Numbered from the stretch's first letter, positions 1 through 9,740 are shown. The stretch is 64,000 bases of DNA from JANQRZ01 sp965215165 (GCA_965215165.1 CBDCCX010000006.1:3100001-3164000), one strand, 5' to 3'. Numbers and translations are program-made. Notes: generated from the sequence alone by a model not told the origin.

Positions 1-1909
1 GGTAGGTGGCGTCGAGGGCGAGGTAGTACGGCTCCTCGCGGGGCGTGGCGTTGAGCTCCTCGGCGGCCTCGTTGAGGAGGGTCCGCAGGGCCTCAGCGCG
101 GTTCCCGCCGGCCGCGCGCTCGGCGACGAGGCGCGAGCGCAGCAGCGGGTTGTCCTCGAGCGCGTTTGGGCGGGCGTAAGCGCGGAGCGCGTCGTGGACG
201 GCCTCGGCGAAGTCGGGGCGGCTGAGGACGACGAGGCGGTCCCCGGCGGCCGGCTCCTGGCCGGGCGCGCTCGGCAGGCCCTGCTCGGCGAGGCTGCCGA
301 GCCACCGCGCTGGCGGCACCGCCCGCCAGTCGTGCCCGTAGACGCCGTAGCGCCGGTCGCCGACCTCGAAGTCGGCCTCGGGAATCCGCCGCAGGCCGAC
401 GTAGGTGAAGACGGTCTCCCAGAAGCCGGGATCGGCGCAGGGGAGGAAGGTGAACGCCAGGCCGTCGGTCTGGAGGTAGTGCCGGACGGTGGCGACGAAG
501 ATGAGGCTCTGCACGGCCGAGACGCCCTGGTGCTGCTCGGCGTCGAGCCAGAAGCGGAAGAAGGTGGCGCGCTCGCCGGCGCGCAGCGGGGCGTGCGCGT
601 GGAGATAGGCCCACGCGGCTTCCGCCGCCGGGTCGGCGGCGCGCTCAGCCTCGTTGGTGACGTCGAGCGCGAGGCGGAGCAGGAGGCCGGCCGGCTGGCC
701 GGTTCCGTCGCGGAACACCTGAACGTGCTCGGGCTGGTGGTGGAACCAGTGCGCGGCGATCTCGGCCGAGGCGTCGCCCTCGTGCTCGGCCACCATCGCG
801 CGGAGCGCGTCCCACTCGCCGTCCTGCGGCTGCCCGGTGGTCTGGAGCTTGGCCTCGCGCCACTGCTCGCGGAGCTGGGCGAAGAACGGCTGCACGATGG
901 GGTTGTGGCGGTGCAGGAAGGTATAGTCGGCGAGGATGGCCTGCTGGGTGCGCTCGGACTCGCCGAGGAGCAGGCGCTCGGTGTAGCTCGCGCGGGCGGT
1001 GCGGTTCAGCTCGGCGAAGCGGTCCGGCCGCCGCCAGCGGAGGTCAGCCGCGAGCACATCGCGGACCAGGTCGTGGAGGAAGAGGCCGTCGGGGCCGGTC
1101 TCGACGAAGGAGAGGCTGCGTAGCCAGGCGAAGGCGTCGCGGGCATCGTCGCGCCCGAGGAGGTCGGCGAGCAGGGCCTCGGTGACGACGCGCACGGCGG
1201 CAGCGGCCTCGAGGGCCTCGCGCTCGGCCTCGGCCTCGATCTCCTGCATGAACCGCGTCAGCAGCGCCCCGACGATGTCCGGCGCGTCCTCGGCGATGAA
1301 CGGACCGTCGGCCTGCCGGCTCTGGTCGGCGGCGAGCGCGAGGGCGAGCGGGTGGCCGTGGGTGAACCGGAGAATGGCGTCGTGTTCGCTAGGCGGGACG
1401 CCTTCTTCGTTGAGCAAGGTCTGCGCCTCATCGCGCGTCAGGTTCCGCAGCGGCAGCACGTGCGTGACCTCGCGCCAGCCGAGGTCGCCGCGCCACGCCG
1501 CGCCGGGCGGCGTGCGGCCCGAGAGCACCACCAAGAGGTCGTCGGAGACGCCCGGCAGAAAGGTGTCGCGGAGCCAGCCGTCGAGGTCGACGAGCGTCTC
1601 GTAGGTGTCGACGAGCAGGACGGCCCGGCCGCCCGGCACCTCGGCGCGCGCGACGGCTTGTTCGAAGGCCTCGGGCACGGGCTCGACGTTGCGCCCGTCG
1701 AGGTAGCGCACCGGCACCTCGGCACTCTGGCCGGCGTGCCGAAACTCTCGCAGCAACGCCGTCTTGCCGACCCCGCCCGGCCCGTAGAGGTAAAGCACGT
1801 GGAACGGCAGGGTCTCCGCTCCGAGCGCCTCGGCGAAGAGAGCGCGCTCCTCAGCGCGGCCGACGAACCGGCCGTGCTGCGCCTCGCGGAGGCGGTCTCG
1901 GAGCGACAT
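1..1909 (-). CDS. STAND/AAA-type ATPase, C-terminus beyond window
   Basis: This minus-strand gene starts with ATG at 1909 (MSLRDRLREAQ) and stays open to base 1, so its 3' end is missing. An N-terminal Walker A motif (GPGGVGKTALL, about residues 46-56) is followed by a Walker B-like strand (RAVLLVDTYE, about 93-102), as in STAND or NB-ARC-like signalling ATPases. The middle is helix-rich. Near the cut end the protein reads NALEDNPLLRSRLV and EEPYYLALDATYL, which resembles ATPases that end in a small helix-turn-helix. It is probably a regulator, but its ligand and target are unknown. The reading frame and ATPase module are certain; the regulatory role is inferred. Confidence 0.75.
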   Translation of the reverse strand, partial: MSLRDRLREAQHGRFVGRAEERALFAEALGAETLPFHVLYLYGPGGVGKTALLREFRHAGQSAEVPVRYLDGRNVEPVPEAFEQAVARAEVPGGRAVLLVDTYETLVDLDGWLRDTFLPGVSDDLLVVLSGRTPPGAAWRGDLGWREVTHVLPLRNLTRDEAQTLLNEEGVPPSEHDAILRFTHGHPLALALAADQSRQADGPFIAEDAPDIVGALLTRFMQEIEAEAEREALEAAAAVRVVTEALLADLLGRDDARDAFAWLRSLSFVETGPDGLFLHDLVRDVLAADLRWRRPDRFAELNRTARASYTERLLLGESERTQQAILADYTFLHRHNPIVQPFFAQLREQWREAKLQTTGQPQDGEWDALRAMVAEHEGDASAEIAAHWFHHQPEHVQVFRDGTGQPAGLLLRLALDVTNEAERAADPAAEAAWAYLHAHAPLRAGERATFFRFWLDAEQHQGVSAVQSLIFVATVRHYLQTDGLAFTFLPCADPGFWETVFTYVGLRRIPEADFEVGDRRYGVYGHDWRAVPPARWLGSLAEQGLPSAPGQEPAAGDRLVVLSRPDFAEAVHDALRAYARPNALEDNPLLRSRLVAERAAGGNRAEALRTLLNEAAEELNATPREEPYYLALDATY

Positions 1910-1994
1910 GGGAGAGGGGAGTGGGTGAAAGAGGTGACGCCGCCGCTCTGCCGCCCTCGGCGCGGTCCCTTGTAGCGGCGTGACGGCGAAAGGT

Positions 1995-3212
1995 TCAGAC
2001 CGCCGAGAGCCTTTCGACCTCGACCGGCGTGCCAGCCTCGGGGTGCTCCATCGCCTCGGTTAGGTGGATCAGCCCGTCGGCTCGGAGCATGGAGGAGTAG
2101 AGCCCCGAGCCCTGCGGCCCGGTGGGGCGGACCCGTAGACGGCCGTCGCCGCCGTACTCAAAAATACTGCGGACGAAGTGATGAAGTCCGGCGGCCTTCG
2201 GAATGGGTTCGGCCAAGACGGCTGGGAGACGCGGCCGGAGCACGGTGTGCCGCCCGAGGAGCGAGGCGAGGGCTGGGCGGACGTACTGCTCGAAGCACAC
2301 CGCCGAGGAGACCGGGTTGCCCGGCAGCCCGAAGACGAGCGTGCCGCCCCGCACCCCGAAGGCGAGCGGCTTGCCCGGCCGCTGCCGGACCTTCCAGAAC
2401 CGCCACTCCACGCCGAGGCCGCCGAGCACGTCCTTGACGATGTCGTAGTCGCCGACCGAGACGCCGCCGGAGACGAGCAGCACGTCGGCCTCCAGCGCGC
2501 GCTCGAAGGTGGCGCGCGCCACGTCCTTCTCGTCGCGCGCGCGCCACGGGCCGAGCACCAATCCTCCCGCCTGCGCCGCCTGCGCCGCGAGAGCTGGCCC
2601 GTTTGAGTCGCGGATCTGTCCCGGCCCCGGCACCGCTCCAGCGTCGACTAGCTCGTCACCCGTCGCCACGACGGCAACGCGCGGCGGCACGCGCAGGGCG
2701 AGCGTCGGGTATCCCAGCGCCGCCGCCATGCCGACGACCGGCGGGGTGACGAGGGTGCCCCGTGCCACCATCTCGTCGCCGGGCCGCACGTCCTCTCCGG
2801 CGCGGCGGATGTGCTGTCCCGGCGTTGGCGCGCGCCCGAGGCGAACCCAGCCCGCGCCGTCTGCCTCGACCCACTCGACCGGCGCGACGGCGTCGGCTCC
2901 GTCGGGGACCGGCGCGCCGGTCATGATCCGCACGCACGTTTCTGGGCGGACGGCCTCGGTGGGCACGCCGCCGGCAGCGACTTCGCCGACGACCTCCAGC
3001 GTGGCGGTGCTGCCGGTGAAGTCCTCGGTGCGGACCGCGAAGCCGTCCATCGCGGCGTTGTCGAACGGCGGGATGGCGTCTCGGCTGACGACGGCCTCGG
3101 CGAGGGTCCGGCCGAGGGCCTCGGCGAGCGGAAGGCGCTCGGTCGGCATCGGCCCGGCGACGGCGTCGAGGACGATCTGCCGCGCCTCTTCGACGGAGAT
3201 GAACTGCTGCAT
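1995..3212 (-). CDS. moeA: molybdopterin molybdenumtransferase MoeA
   Basis: MoeA inserts molybdate into adenylated molybdopterin in the last step of molybdenum cofactor synthesis in the cytoplasm. The protein is about 405 residues, normal for the family. It shows the MoeA N-terminal region (AEAVVSRDAIPPFDNAAMDG), an IMTGAPVPDGADAV segment, the MPT-binding loop SGGVSVGDYD and the GLPGNPVSS motif. The start at 3212 (MQQFISVEEAR) is preferred because the eight residues upstream do not resemble the family. No other cofactor gene lies next to it; recJ follows upstream on the same strand after about 65 bp, so they may be co-transcribed. Confidence 0.93.
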   Translation of the reverse strand: MQQFISVEEARQIVLDAVAGPMPTERLPLAEALGRTLAEAVVSRDAIPPFDNAAMDGFAVRTEDFTGSTATLEVVGEVAAGGVPTEAVRPETCVRIMTGAPVPDGADAVAPVEWVEADGAGWVRLGRAPTPGQHIRRAGEDVRPGDEMVARGTLVTPPVVGMAAALGYPTLALRVPPRVAVVATGDELVDAGAVPGPGQIRDSNGPALAAQAAQAGGLVLGPWRARDEKDVARATFERALEADVLLVSGGVSVGDYDIVKDVLGGLGVEWRFWKVRQRPGKPLAFGVRGGTLVFGLPGNPVSSAVCFEQYVRPALASLLGRHTVLRPRLPAVLAEPIPKAAGLHHFVRSIFEYGGDGRLRVRPTGPQGSGLYSSMLRADGLIHLTEAMEHPEAGTPVEVERLSAV

Positions 3213-3278
3213 AAGGAGTACCGAGTGATGGATCATCGGGCAGTCCGCCCGCCCCCCGCTGCACGGCCCATCGCCCGT

Positions 3279-5024
3279 TCAGCCCTCCTGCAGCCGGACA
3301 TCCTTGGCCTCGAGCTGTAGCTCGGTCCGGCCGTTCCAGGTGTTCTCGTCCACGTTGAACGCGAGCTCCAGCGGGGTCCCCGTCCGGGCGCTCTCCCTGG
3401 CGGCGTCGAGGCGGTCGGCGAGGCCGAAGCCGATCACGGTGTAGGCCGGTCCACCGTTTTGCGCGACGCGGAGCCGGAGGTGGCTCTGGTCCTTGCCGAC
3501 GGCCTTCGGCTCGCCGACCACGCGGAGGTCGCGGCCCCAGAACACGGGCCGCCGGTTGCCCGGCCCGAACGGCCCGAACTGCCGAAGCACCCGCCAGAAC
3601 CGCCCGCCGGGACCGCCGGTGATCGCGCCGAGGTCGAGCGCCGCGTCGAGCGTGATCTCGGGCTCGCGCTGCTCCGGGGTGATGCGCGCGCCGACGGCCT
3701 CGCTGAGGGCGGCGCGGAAGGCCGGCAGCTTCTCGGCGTCGAGCGAGACGCCGGCCGCGGCCGCGTGCCCGCCGAAGCCGATCAGCAAGCCCTGCCGGTC
3801 GCAGGCGGCGAGCGCGTCGTAGATCGAGAACCCCTCGACCGACCGAGCCGAGCCGCGCACCGTGGCCCCGCTGCCCGAGAGCAGGACGGCCGGCCGGTGG
3901 AAGCGCTCGACGATGCGGCTCGCCACGATCCCGATGACGCCGCCGTGCCACTGCCCGCCGTGGAGCACGAGCGCGAACGGGTCTGCCGCCCCGACCTGCC
4001 GCTCGGCCTGGTCGAGCGCCTCGGCGAGCGTGTGGCGGTCCAGCTCCTGCCGCTGCCGGTTGAGCAGCTCGAGGTCGCCGGCTAGGCGGTGGGCGAGGGC
4101 CGGATCGTCGGCCATGAAGAGGTCGACGGCGCGGCCGGCGTCGCCGAGCCGGCCGGCGGCGTTGATGCGCGGGCCGAGCGCGAAGACGACGCGCGAGGTC
4201 GAGCAGTCGGCGAGGTCTACGCCCGCCACCTCGGCGAGCGCCCGGAGGCCGAGGCGGGGCGACGTCCGGAGGCGCTCCAGCCCGGCGTGCATCAGCAGCC
4301 GGTTCTCGTCGACGACCGGGACGATGTCGGCCGCGATCGAGACGGCGAGCAGGTCGAGGTACGGGTGCGCGCGCTCCGGCGGCTCGCCGAGGCGGGCGAG
4401 CGTCGCCTGCATCAGCTTGTAGCCGACGCCGCAGCCGGAGAGGCCGGTGAAGGGGTAGGGGCAGTCCGGCCGCTTCGGGTCGAGCACCGCCACGGCGTCG
4501 GGGACGGTGTCGAGCGCCGTGTGGTGGTCGCAGATGATGAGGTCGAGGCCGAGGGTCCGGGCGTAGGCCGCCTCGGCGTGGGCCGTGATCCCGCAGTCGA
4601 TGGCGACGACGAGCCCTGCGCCGCGCTCGACGGCCTCGTCGAGGCCGGCGTTGCACAGCCCGTAGCCGTGCTCGAAGCGGTTGGGGACGAAGTAGGTCGC
4701 CTCGGTGCCTAGCTCGCGTAGGAAGAGCGTCATCATCGCCGCCGAGGTGGTGCCGTCGACGTCGTAGTCGCCGTAGACCAGGACCCGCTCGCGGCGCGTG
4801 ACGGCCTCAGCGAGGCGGTCGGCGGCGGCGTCCATGTCGCGCATCAGGAACGGGTCGTGGACGGCGTCGAGACTCGGCCGGAAGAAGTCGCGCGCGACCT
4901 CGAACGAGTCGACCCCGCGGAGCACGAGGGCGCGGGCGAGCGCGTCCGGGAGGTCGTTGAGGCGGCCGGCGATCGCGGCCACGGCGGCCTCGTCGGCCGG
5001 GCGCAGGGTCCATCGGTAGGTCAT
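3279..5024 (-). CDS. recJ: single-stranded-DNA-specific exonuclease RecJ
   Basis: RecJ degrades single-stranded DNA 5' to 3' in recombinational and mismatch repair. The 581-residue protein matches the usual length. DHH-family motifs are visible in order: GDYDVDGTTSAA (about residue 84), a DCGIT segment, the signature DHHTALD (about 166), and the DHHA1 glycine motif GFGGHAAAAG (about 420). A C-terminal OB-like region follows. All metal-binding aspartates and histidines of the motifs are present. The start MTYRWTLRP at 5024 fits the family's N-terminus. Confidence 0.95.
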   Translation of the reverse strand: MTYRWTLRPADEAAVAAIAGRLNDLPDALARALVLRGVDSFEVARDFFRPSLDAVHDPFLMRDMDAAADRLAEAVTRRERVLVYGDYDVDGTTSAAMMTLFLRELGTEATYFVPNRFEHGYGLCNAGLDEAVERGAGLVVAIDCGITAHAEAAYARTLGLDLIICDHHTALDTVPDAVAVLDPKRPDCPYPFTGLSGCGVGYKLMQATLARLGEPPERAHPYLDLLAVSIAADIVPVVDENRLLMHAGLERLRTSPRLGLRALAEVAGVDLADCSTSRVVFALGPRINAAGRLGDAGRAVDLFMADDPALAHRLAGDLELLNRQRQELDRHTLAEALDQAERQVGAADPFALVLHGGQWHGGVIGIVASRIVERFHRPAVLLSGSGATVRGSARSVEGFSIYDALAACDRQGLLIGFGGHAAAAGVSLDAEKLPAFRAALSEAVGARITPEQREPEITLDAALDLGAITGGPGGRFWRVLRQFGPFGPGNRRPVFWGRDLRVVGEPKAVGKDQSHLRLRVAQNGGPAYTVIGFGLADRLDAARESARTGTPLELAFNVDENTWNGRTELQLEAKDVRLQEG

Positions 5025-5084
5025 GCGGGCTCGGGCTTGGTCTGCTCGGATAGACGCGACTCGGCCGAGAATATAACCTGCTCC

Positions 5085-6263
5085 TCAGAGCAACTCCACG
5101 AGGTAGGCTGCGCCGGGCTGCGCGTCGGACGCCTGCCCGATGATGGCCGTCCGCCCGGCCTGGTCGAGCGCCGCGCCGAAGGACCACGTCCCGACGTCGA
5201 CGACCTGCTGCCGCACCCACCCGGCGTCGGGCGTGTAGGCGAAGGCGTAGACCACGCGGTCGATGTTCACCTCGAGGCCGAGCTGCTCGGTGTAGCCGAC
5301 GACGAGCGCGCGGTCGCCGTCGAGCGAGACGGCGTCGCCGAAGGCTCCGTCGCGGTAGGGGACGCTGGAGACGAGCGTGGCGACGCGCCGCCACTGCCCC
5401 TCGTCCGTGTGGTGGTAGAAGACGGCCAGGCCCGAGCGGTTCGGCCCACCGCGGCTGTGGCCGACGAGGAGACGGTCGCCGTCGAGGTCGGCGCGGACGA
5501 CGAAGCTCTCGACGCCGCCGAGGTGGGCGGTCTCGCGCCAGCCGCGCGCCCCGCGCTCGAAGACGTAGACCGAGCCGGTGCCGGTGCGGTCGTAGGGCGA
5601 GGCCGTCACGAGGGCGCGGTCGCCGTCGAGCCGGGCATGGCTGCCGAAGATCCCCGCCGCCGGGCCGCTGCTGCCTTCGAGGCGGGCCGCTCGCTGCCAC
5701 GCGCCGGCCGCGTCGCGCTCGAAGAGGTAGGCCGCGCCGCCGTAGGCCTTCTGCGCCGGGTCGCCCGAGGTGGTCACGAGCGCGCGATCGCCGTCGAAGG
5801 CGATCGCCGTGGCGAAGGAACCTTCGGCGTGCCCCGGCTGAGCGGTGAGGGCCGCCGTCTCGTGCCACACGCCCACCGTGTCGCGCTCGAAAACGAAGGC
5901 TCGGTTCGGACGGTCGGGGTCGGTCACCTCCCCGCCGGCCGCGACGAGCAGGCGGTCGCCGCTGAGCGCTACGGCCCGGCCGAAGAGGTCCCCGGCCTTG
6001 CAGTCTGCTGGGGCGAGGCGGGCGGCCTCCGTCCAGAGGCCCGTCGTGTCGCGCTCGAAGACGTAGGCCGCGCCGGACCGGGTCCCGCACAGCCCCTCGC
6101 CGGTCGCCCCGACGACGGCTCGGCGGCCGTCCGCGCTCAGGGCGACGGCGGCACCGAAGTGGTTGCCGGCCGTCCCTGCGTGGGCGAGCGCGCGGATCTG
6201 AGCGTGGCTGCTGGGAGCCGACAGCGCGAGCACACCGAGGAGCAGAGCGAGAGAAAGACGCAT
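5085..6263 (-). CDS. secreted FG-GAP-like beta-propeller protein
   Basis: The 392-residue protein has a clear signal peptide (MRLSLALLLGVLALSAPSSHA) and then repeats of about 50 residues. Each repeat pairs a segment like GDRALV with one like YVFERD; examples are AAYVFERDTTG, RAFVFERDTVG, AAYLFERDAAG and SVYVFERGARG. This is the integrin-alpha-like FG-GAP blade pattern, consistent with an extracellular propeller of about seven blades. No enzymatic motif and no type IX sorting domain is visible. The substrate or partner is unknown. Confidence 0.75.
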   Translation of the reverse strand: MRLSLALLLGVLALSAPSSHAQIRALAHAGTAGNHFGAAVALSADGRRAVVGATGEGLCGTRSGAAYVFERDTTGLWTEAARLAPADCKAGDLFGRAVALSGDRLLVAAGGEVTDPDRPNRAFVFERDTVGVWHETAALTAQPGHAEGSFATAIAFDGDRALVTTSGDPAQKAYGGAAYLFERDAAGAWQRAARLEGSSGPAAGIFGSHARLDGDRALVTASPYDRTGTGSVYVFERGARGWRETAHLGGVESFVVRADLDGDRLLVGHSRGGPNRSGLAVFYHHTDEGQWRRVATLVSSVPYRDGAFGDAVSLDGDRALVVGYTEQLGLEVNIDRVVYAFAYTPDAGWVRQQVVDVGTWSFGAALDQAGRTAIIGQASDAQPGAAYLVELL

Positions 6264-6386
6264 AGCGGCAGCACACGGGGGACCGTTCAGGGCAGAATAC
6301 GCCGCGCCGGGTGCGAAACAACGGCGTGCGCGTCCGAGCAGCCGGGAGCGACGGCCGAGAGGTAACGGCAGCGCCGCCGCCGGTCG

Positions 6387-6394
6387 TACTTTTG
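6387..6394 (+). promoter_or_regulatory. Bacteroidota-type -7 element upstream of tRNA
   Basis: TACTTTTG fits TAnnTTTG, the -7 element of Bacteroidota promoters. It ends nine bases before the mature tRNA, which places the transcription start about two bases before the tRNA. A convincing -33 TTTG is not seen. Confidence 0.55.
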
Positions 6395-6402
6395 TGGTCT
6401 GC

Positions 6403-6475
6403 GGGCCTGTAGCTCAGCGGTTAGAGCAGCGGACTCATAATCCGACGGTCGCAGGTTCAAACCCTGCCAGGCCCA
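6403..6475 (+). tRNA. tRNA with CAU anticodon (Ile2 or elongator Met)
   Basis: The 73-nt sequence folds as a complete cloverleaf: acceptor GGGCCTG pairs with CAGGCCC, D stem GCTC/GAGC, T stem GCAGG/CCTGC with loop TTCAAAC. The anticodon loop CTCATAA gives CAT. The body resembles the lysidine-modified tRNA-Ile2 (E. coli ileX) in the D arm, anticodon arm and variable loop, but elongator tRNA-Met cannot be excluded. Position 27-43 is a G-A mismatch. CCA is not encoded. The 3' end is three bases from the stop of convergent comEC. Confidence 0.9.
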
Positions 6476-6478
6476 CCG

Positions 6479-8959
6479 TCACCGCCACGCGACGCGCTCG
6501 ACGCGCTGCCCGTCGGAGCGGAGCCAGACGGCCCCGGCGTCCCAGGTCTGGAGCACCGTCGCGCCCGCGTCCTGCCAGCGGTCCAGGACCTCGGGGTTGG
6601 GGAGACGGTAGACGTTGCGCTCGGCCACCGAGACGACGGCCAGCGGAGCCGCCCCGCCCACCACGCGCTCGACGAATCCAGCGGTGCTGCTCGTCCGGCT
6701 CCCGTGGTGGCCGACCTTGACCACGTCGCTCCGCAAGAGGTCGCCGTAGTGCGCCACCAGGCTCGCCTCGGCCGCGCGCTCGGCGTCGCCGGTGAGGAGA
6801 AACGAGGTCTCGCCGTAGCTCACCCTGAGCACCACCGAGCCGTCGTTGGCCTCGTCGCCGGGGCGGGGCGCGGCGCTCGGAGCCAGGACCTGAAGATGCA
6901 CCGCCGGGTCGAGCGCGAGCGTGTCGCCCGCCGTGACGGCGCGGTCGCGGGTGCCGGTCGAGTCCATCAGCGCGAGCGTCTCGGCGTAGAGGTCGGAGGC
7001 GTAGGCCTGTCCGTTGTGGACCACCTGCCCGACCTCGACGGCGCGGAGCAGGGCCGGCAACCCGCCGAGGTGGTCGGCGTGCGGGTGCGTCACCACGACG
7101 GCGTCGAGCCGGTCGATCCCTGCGCGGCGGAGGTGAGGCAGGATCGTCCGAGTGCCGGCGTCGGCGTACTCGCTGCGGACCCCGGCGTCGACCAAAACGT
7201 GCCGGCCACCAGGCAGGGTGAGCAGCGCCGCATCGCCCTGCCCGACGTCGAAGAAAAGGACCTCGAGGTCGGGCCGCGCCGTGCCGTCGGCCACCGGCTG
7301 CCAGACGCCGACGGCGGCAAAGGCACTGGCCGCAACCGCGAGCCGCCAGCGCGCGCGGGGCCGAGGCCAACAGCCTAGCGCGAACAGGCCGAGCGCCATC
7401 GAGCCGAGAAACCAGCCACTGCTCACGTAGCCGCCGACGCTCGACCACGCCAGCCAGTCGGCCCCGGTCCGGCTGACCCAGAGGAGCGCGTGCGCCCCGC
7501 CCTCGGCCGAGGCCCCGGCCAGGTCGGCCAGCACTGGCAGCGGCGCGAGGGCGACGGCGAACAGTCCGCCCGCGAGCGTGACCGTCGTGGCAGGAATCGC
7601 GGCGAGGTTCAGCACGAGGCCGGCGAGCGGGACTTGGCCGAAGTGGACCAGCAGGATGGGCATCGTCCCGAGCGTCGCCGCGAGCGAGACCCGCGTCATG
7701 CCCATCGCCCAGCGGCGGCCGGGCCCGGCGCTCCACCACGCGGGCGTCGCGCGCTCGAAGACGGGCACGAGCAGCACGATGGCCCCGACGGCCGCAAACG
7801 AGAGCTGGAAGCCGACCTCGAACAGAAACGTAGGGCGCGCCACCAGCAGCGCGAGCGCCGCCACGCCGAGCGCGTTGAGCGTGTTCGGGGCGCGCTCCGT
7901 CGCTGCCCCGACGATCAGCAGCGCCGCCATCGCGAGCGCGCGGACGGCCGACGGCGGCGCGCCGGTGGCGACGACGTACAGCCCGAGCACCCCGAGCGTC
8001 ACGGCCGCCCGGACGACCTCGACCGTCGCCCACCGCCAGCCGAGGCGGTGCAGCACGGGTTTGAGGAGGCCGTAGAGCGCCATCCCGACGAGCAAGACGT
8101 GCAGCCCAGAAATCGCCAGCAGGTGCATCAGGCCGGTCAGCGCGAAGGCGTCGCGCGTGGCCCGGCCGATCCGGCTGCGGTCGGCGAGCAGGAGGGCCGC
8201 GAGGACGGCGCGGGCCTCGTCCGCTCGGACGTGCGCCGCGAGCGTCGCCTGAACGTGGGCGCGGACGGCCCCCGCGACGCGGTCTCGGATCCCCGCCTCG
8301 CTCCCGACGAGGACGAGCGCCGCGTGCTCGTAGCCGGTGAGCGTCGCGTGCGTGCCGCGCCGGGCGAGGTACGCTCCGTAGTCGAAGTCGGCCGGATTGC
8401 GGCGGCGCGTGACCGGCCGGAGCGCGCCCTCCACCCGCACCCGGTCCCCGGCCCGAAGGCGCGGCCAGGCGATGCGCGCGGCGGCGTCGGCACGCGGCTG
8501 CCATAGGGCGACCTGCACGTCTCCGCGCACCGGCACCCACGCGCTGCCCGGCGCGGCCGAGTCGGCCGAGAGCGTAAACCGGAGGCCCCGGTCGGTCTCA
8601 ACCGGGTGGTCGGCGATGTGACCGGTGAGCGCGACCGGAAACTCAGTTTGTGCTGCGAGATGAGAGACGTGGTCGGCCGGGAGGTGCTGCCAGGCGGCGA
8701 GGCGCGCGCCGCCGAGCGCCGTGAGCGCCACTCCGAGCCCGAGCGTCGCCGCGAGCGCGCCGAGCGAGACCAGCCGCCGCCGTGCCCACACCGTCCCGGC
8801 CAGCACGACGACCGCCGCCGCGACGAAGACCGCCGCCCACGTCCAGAACCCGAGTCCCGGCGCGGCCTCAGCCCCGACGATCCCCACCGCGAAGCACGCC
8901 GCAACACCGAGAGCCGGACGGGAGCGCCAGTCGAACGGTCGGGGGGCGGAGGGGGACAC
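6479..8959 (-). CDS. comEC: ComEC/Rec2 DNA internalisation channel
   Basis: ComEC carries one DNA strand across the inner membrane in natural transformation. The N-terminal part has hydrophobic segments. The competence domain contains LTGLMHLLAISGLHVLLVGM-type helices. The C-terminal metallo-beta-lactamase-like domain shows VLFFDVGQGDAALL and THPHADHLGG. The frame stays open further upstream to 9271, but that stretch is low-complexity and overlaps a purine/pyrimidine tract. A GTG at 8959 (then SPSAPRPFDW) gives 826 residues, typical for the family, and is my preferred but unproven start. It converges on the CAU tRNA. Confidence 0.88.
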   Translation of the reverse strand: MSPSAPRPFDWRSRPALGVAACFAVGIVGAEAAPGLGFWTWAAVFVAAAVVVLAGTVWARRRLVSLGALAATLGLGVALTALGGARLAAWQHLPADHVSHLAAQTEFPVALTGHIADHPVETDRGLRFTLSADSAAPGSAWVPVRGDVQVALWQPRADAAARIAWPRLRAGDRVRVEGALRPVTRRRNPADFDYGAYLARRGTHATLTGYEHAALVLVGSEAGIRDRVAGAVRAHVQATLAAHVRADEARAVLAALLLADRSRIGRATRDAFALTGLMHLLAISGLHVLLVGMALYGLLKPVLHRLGWRWATVEVVRAAVTLGVLGLYVVATGAPPSAVRALAMAALLIVGAATERAPNTLNALGVAALALLVARPTFLFEVGFQLSFAAVGAIVLLVPVFERATPAWWSAGPGRRWAMGMTRVSLAATLGTMPILLVHFGQVPLAGLVLNLAAIPATTVTLAGGLFAVALAPLPVLADLAGASAEGGAHALLWVSRTGADWLAWSSVGGYVSSGWFLGSMALGLFALGCWPRPRARWRLAVAASAFAAVGVWQPVADGTARPDLEVLFFDVGQGDAALLTLPGGRHVLVDAGVRSEYADAGTRTILPHLRRAGIDRLDAVVVTHPHADHLGGLPALLRAVEVGQVVHNGQAYASDLYAETLALMDSTGTRDRAVTAGDTLALDPAVHLQVLAPSAAPRPGDEANDGSVVLRVSYGETSFLLTGDAERAAEASLVAHYGDLLRSDVVKVGHHGSRTSSTAGFVERVVGGAAPLAVVSVAERNVYRLPNPEVLDRWQDAGATVLQTWDAGAVWLRSDGQRVERVAWR

Positions 8960-8974
8960 GGTGAGACGGGGCTG

Positions 8975-9072
8975 TGGAGAGGAGATAGAAAAGAGGGAAG
9001 AGCGAGAAAAGAGGACGACGCTGGGAATCTCTCCTCTGTCTTCTCCCTCTCCTCTTTCTCTTCTGCCCTCAT
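8975..9072. repeat. purine tract followed by pyrimidine tract
   Basis: About 45 bases of nearly pure purine (GAGGAGATAGAAAAGAGGG style) are followed by about 45 bases of nearly pure pyrimidine. The two halves can pair as an imperfect hairpin on either strand. The tract lies in the divergent gap between comEC and nusB. A similar arrangement is at 53660-53765. No gene is seen here. Confidence 0.5.
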
Positions 9073-9221
9073 AGACTCTGCCTTCATAGACGCAGAACCG
9101 GTCCCGGCATAACCTCTCCGCCGCCGTGTGGAGCTTGCGCGAATCCGTCCGGTCCCCGGCACCGGCGGCGGGGGGCACCGTTGGAGCCGTCCGGTTTCCT
9201 CCCCGTTCTTTATCCATCGCC

Positions 9222-9698
9222 ATGAGCAGCAGCGCTACGAGCAGCCGCCGCGAAGTCCGCGCCCGCGTCATGCAGGCCCTCTACGCTCGGGAGCTGAGCG
9301 GCGACGAGGTCGGCCACGTCCTCGAGCACCTGCTTGCTCCGAAGTTCGAGGGGCCGGCGCTGCGCTTCGCCGAGCGCCTGTTCCTCGCCACGCTCGACCA
9401 CGCCGAGGAGGCCGACGCGCTCGTCGAGGCGCACGCCAAGAACTGGGACCTCCACCGCATCGCCCTGGTCGACCGGATGACGCTGCGGATGGCGCTCACC
9501 GAGATTCTCCACTTCGAGGACATCCCGCCGAAGGTCTCGATCAACGAGGCCATCGAGGTCGCCAAGCGTTTCAGCACCGAGCAGAGCGGGACGTTCCTCA
9601 ACGGCATCCTCGACGCGGCCCTGCGCCAGCTCCGCACCGAGGGCCGCCTCCGCAAGTCCGGTCGCGGCCTCATCGAGACGAGCGTGCCGACCGAGTAG
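9222..9698 (+). CDS. nusB: transcription antitermination factor NusB
   Basis: NusB binds boxA RNA together with S10 in the antitermination complex on rRNA operons. The 158-residue all-helical protein contains the family core RREVRARVMQALYA, then LVDRMTLRMALTEILHFEDIP and the C-terminal SINEAIEVAKRFST / FLNGILDAAL. The start at 9222 (MSSSATSSRREV) is chosen because upstream in-frame residues are not family-like. It is followed after 42 bp by a phosphatase gene in the same direction. Confidence 0.95.
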   Translation: MSSSATSSRREVRARVMQALYARELSGDEVGHVLEHLLAPKFEGPALRFAERLFLATLDHAEEADALVEAHAKNWDLHRIALVDRMTLRMALTEILHFEDIPPKVSINEAIEVAKRFSTEQSGTFLNGILDAALRQLRTEGRLRKSGRGLIETSVPTE

Positions 9699-9740
9699 TC
9701 GGCCGCCTCGCCCGCCCGCCCGCGCCTCTCCCACCTTCGC

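Noticed and set aside
194..1123. Plus-strand open frame of 309 codons
   Set aside because: It is antisense to the STAND ATPase and has the low-complexity composition of a high-GC shadow.
2656..4656. Long minus-strand open frame of 666 codons
   Set aside because: It is an arginine-rich shadow across recJ and moeA, both of which are clearly real in other frames.
8960..9271. Upstream extension of comEC
   Set aside because: It is encoded by the purine/pyrimidine tract and overlaps the nusB promoter region; it lacks family similarity.
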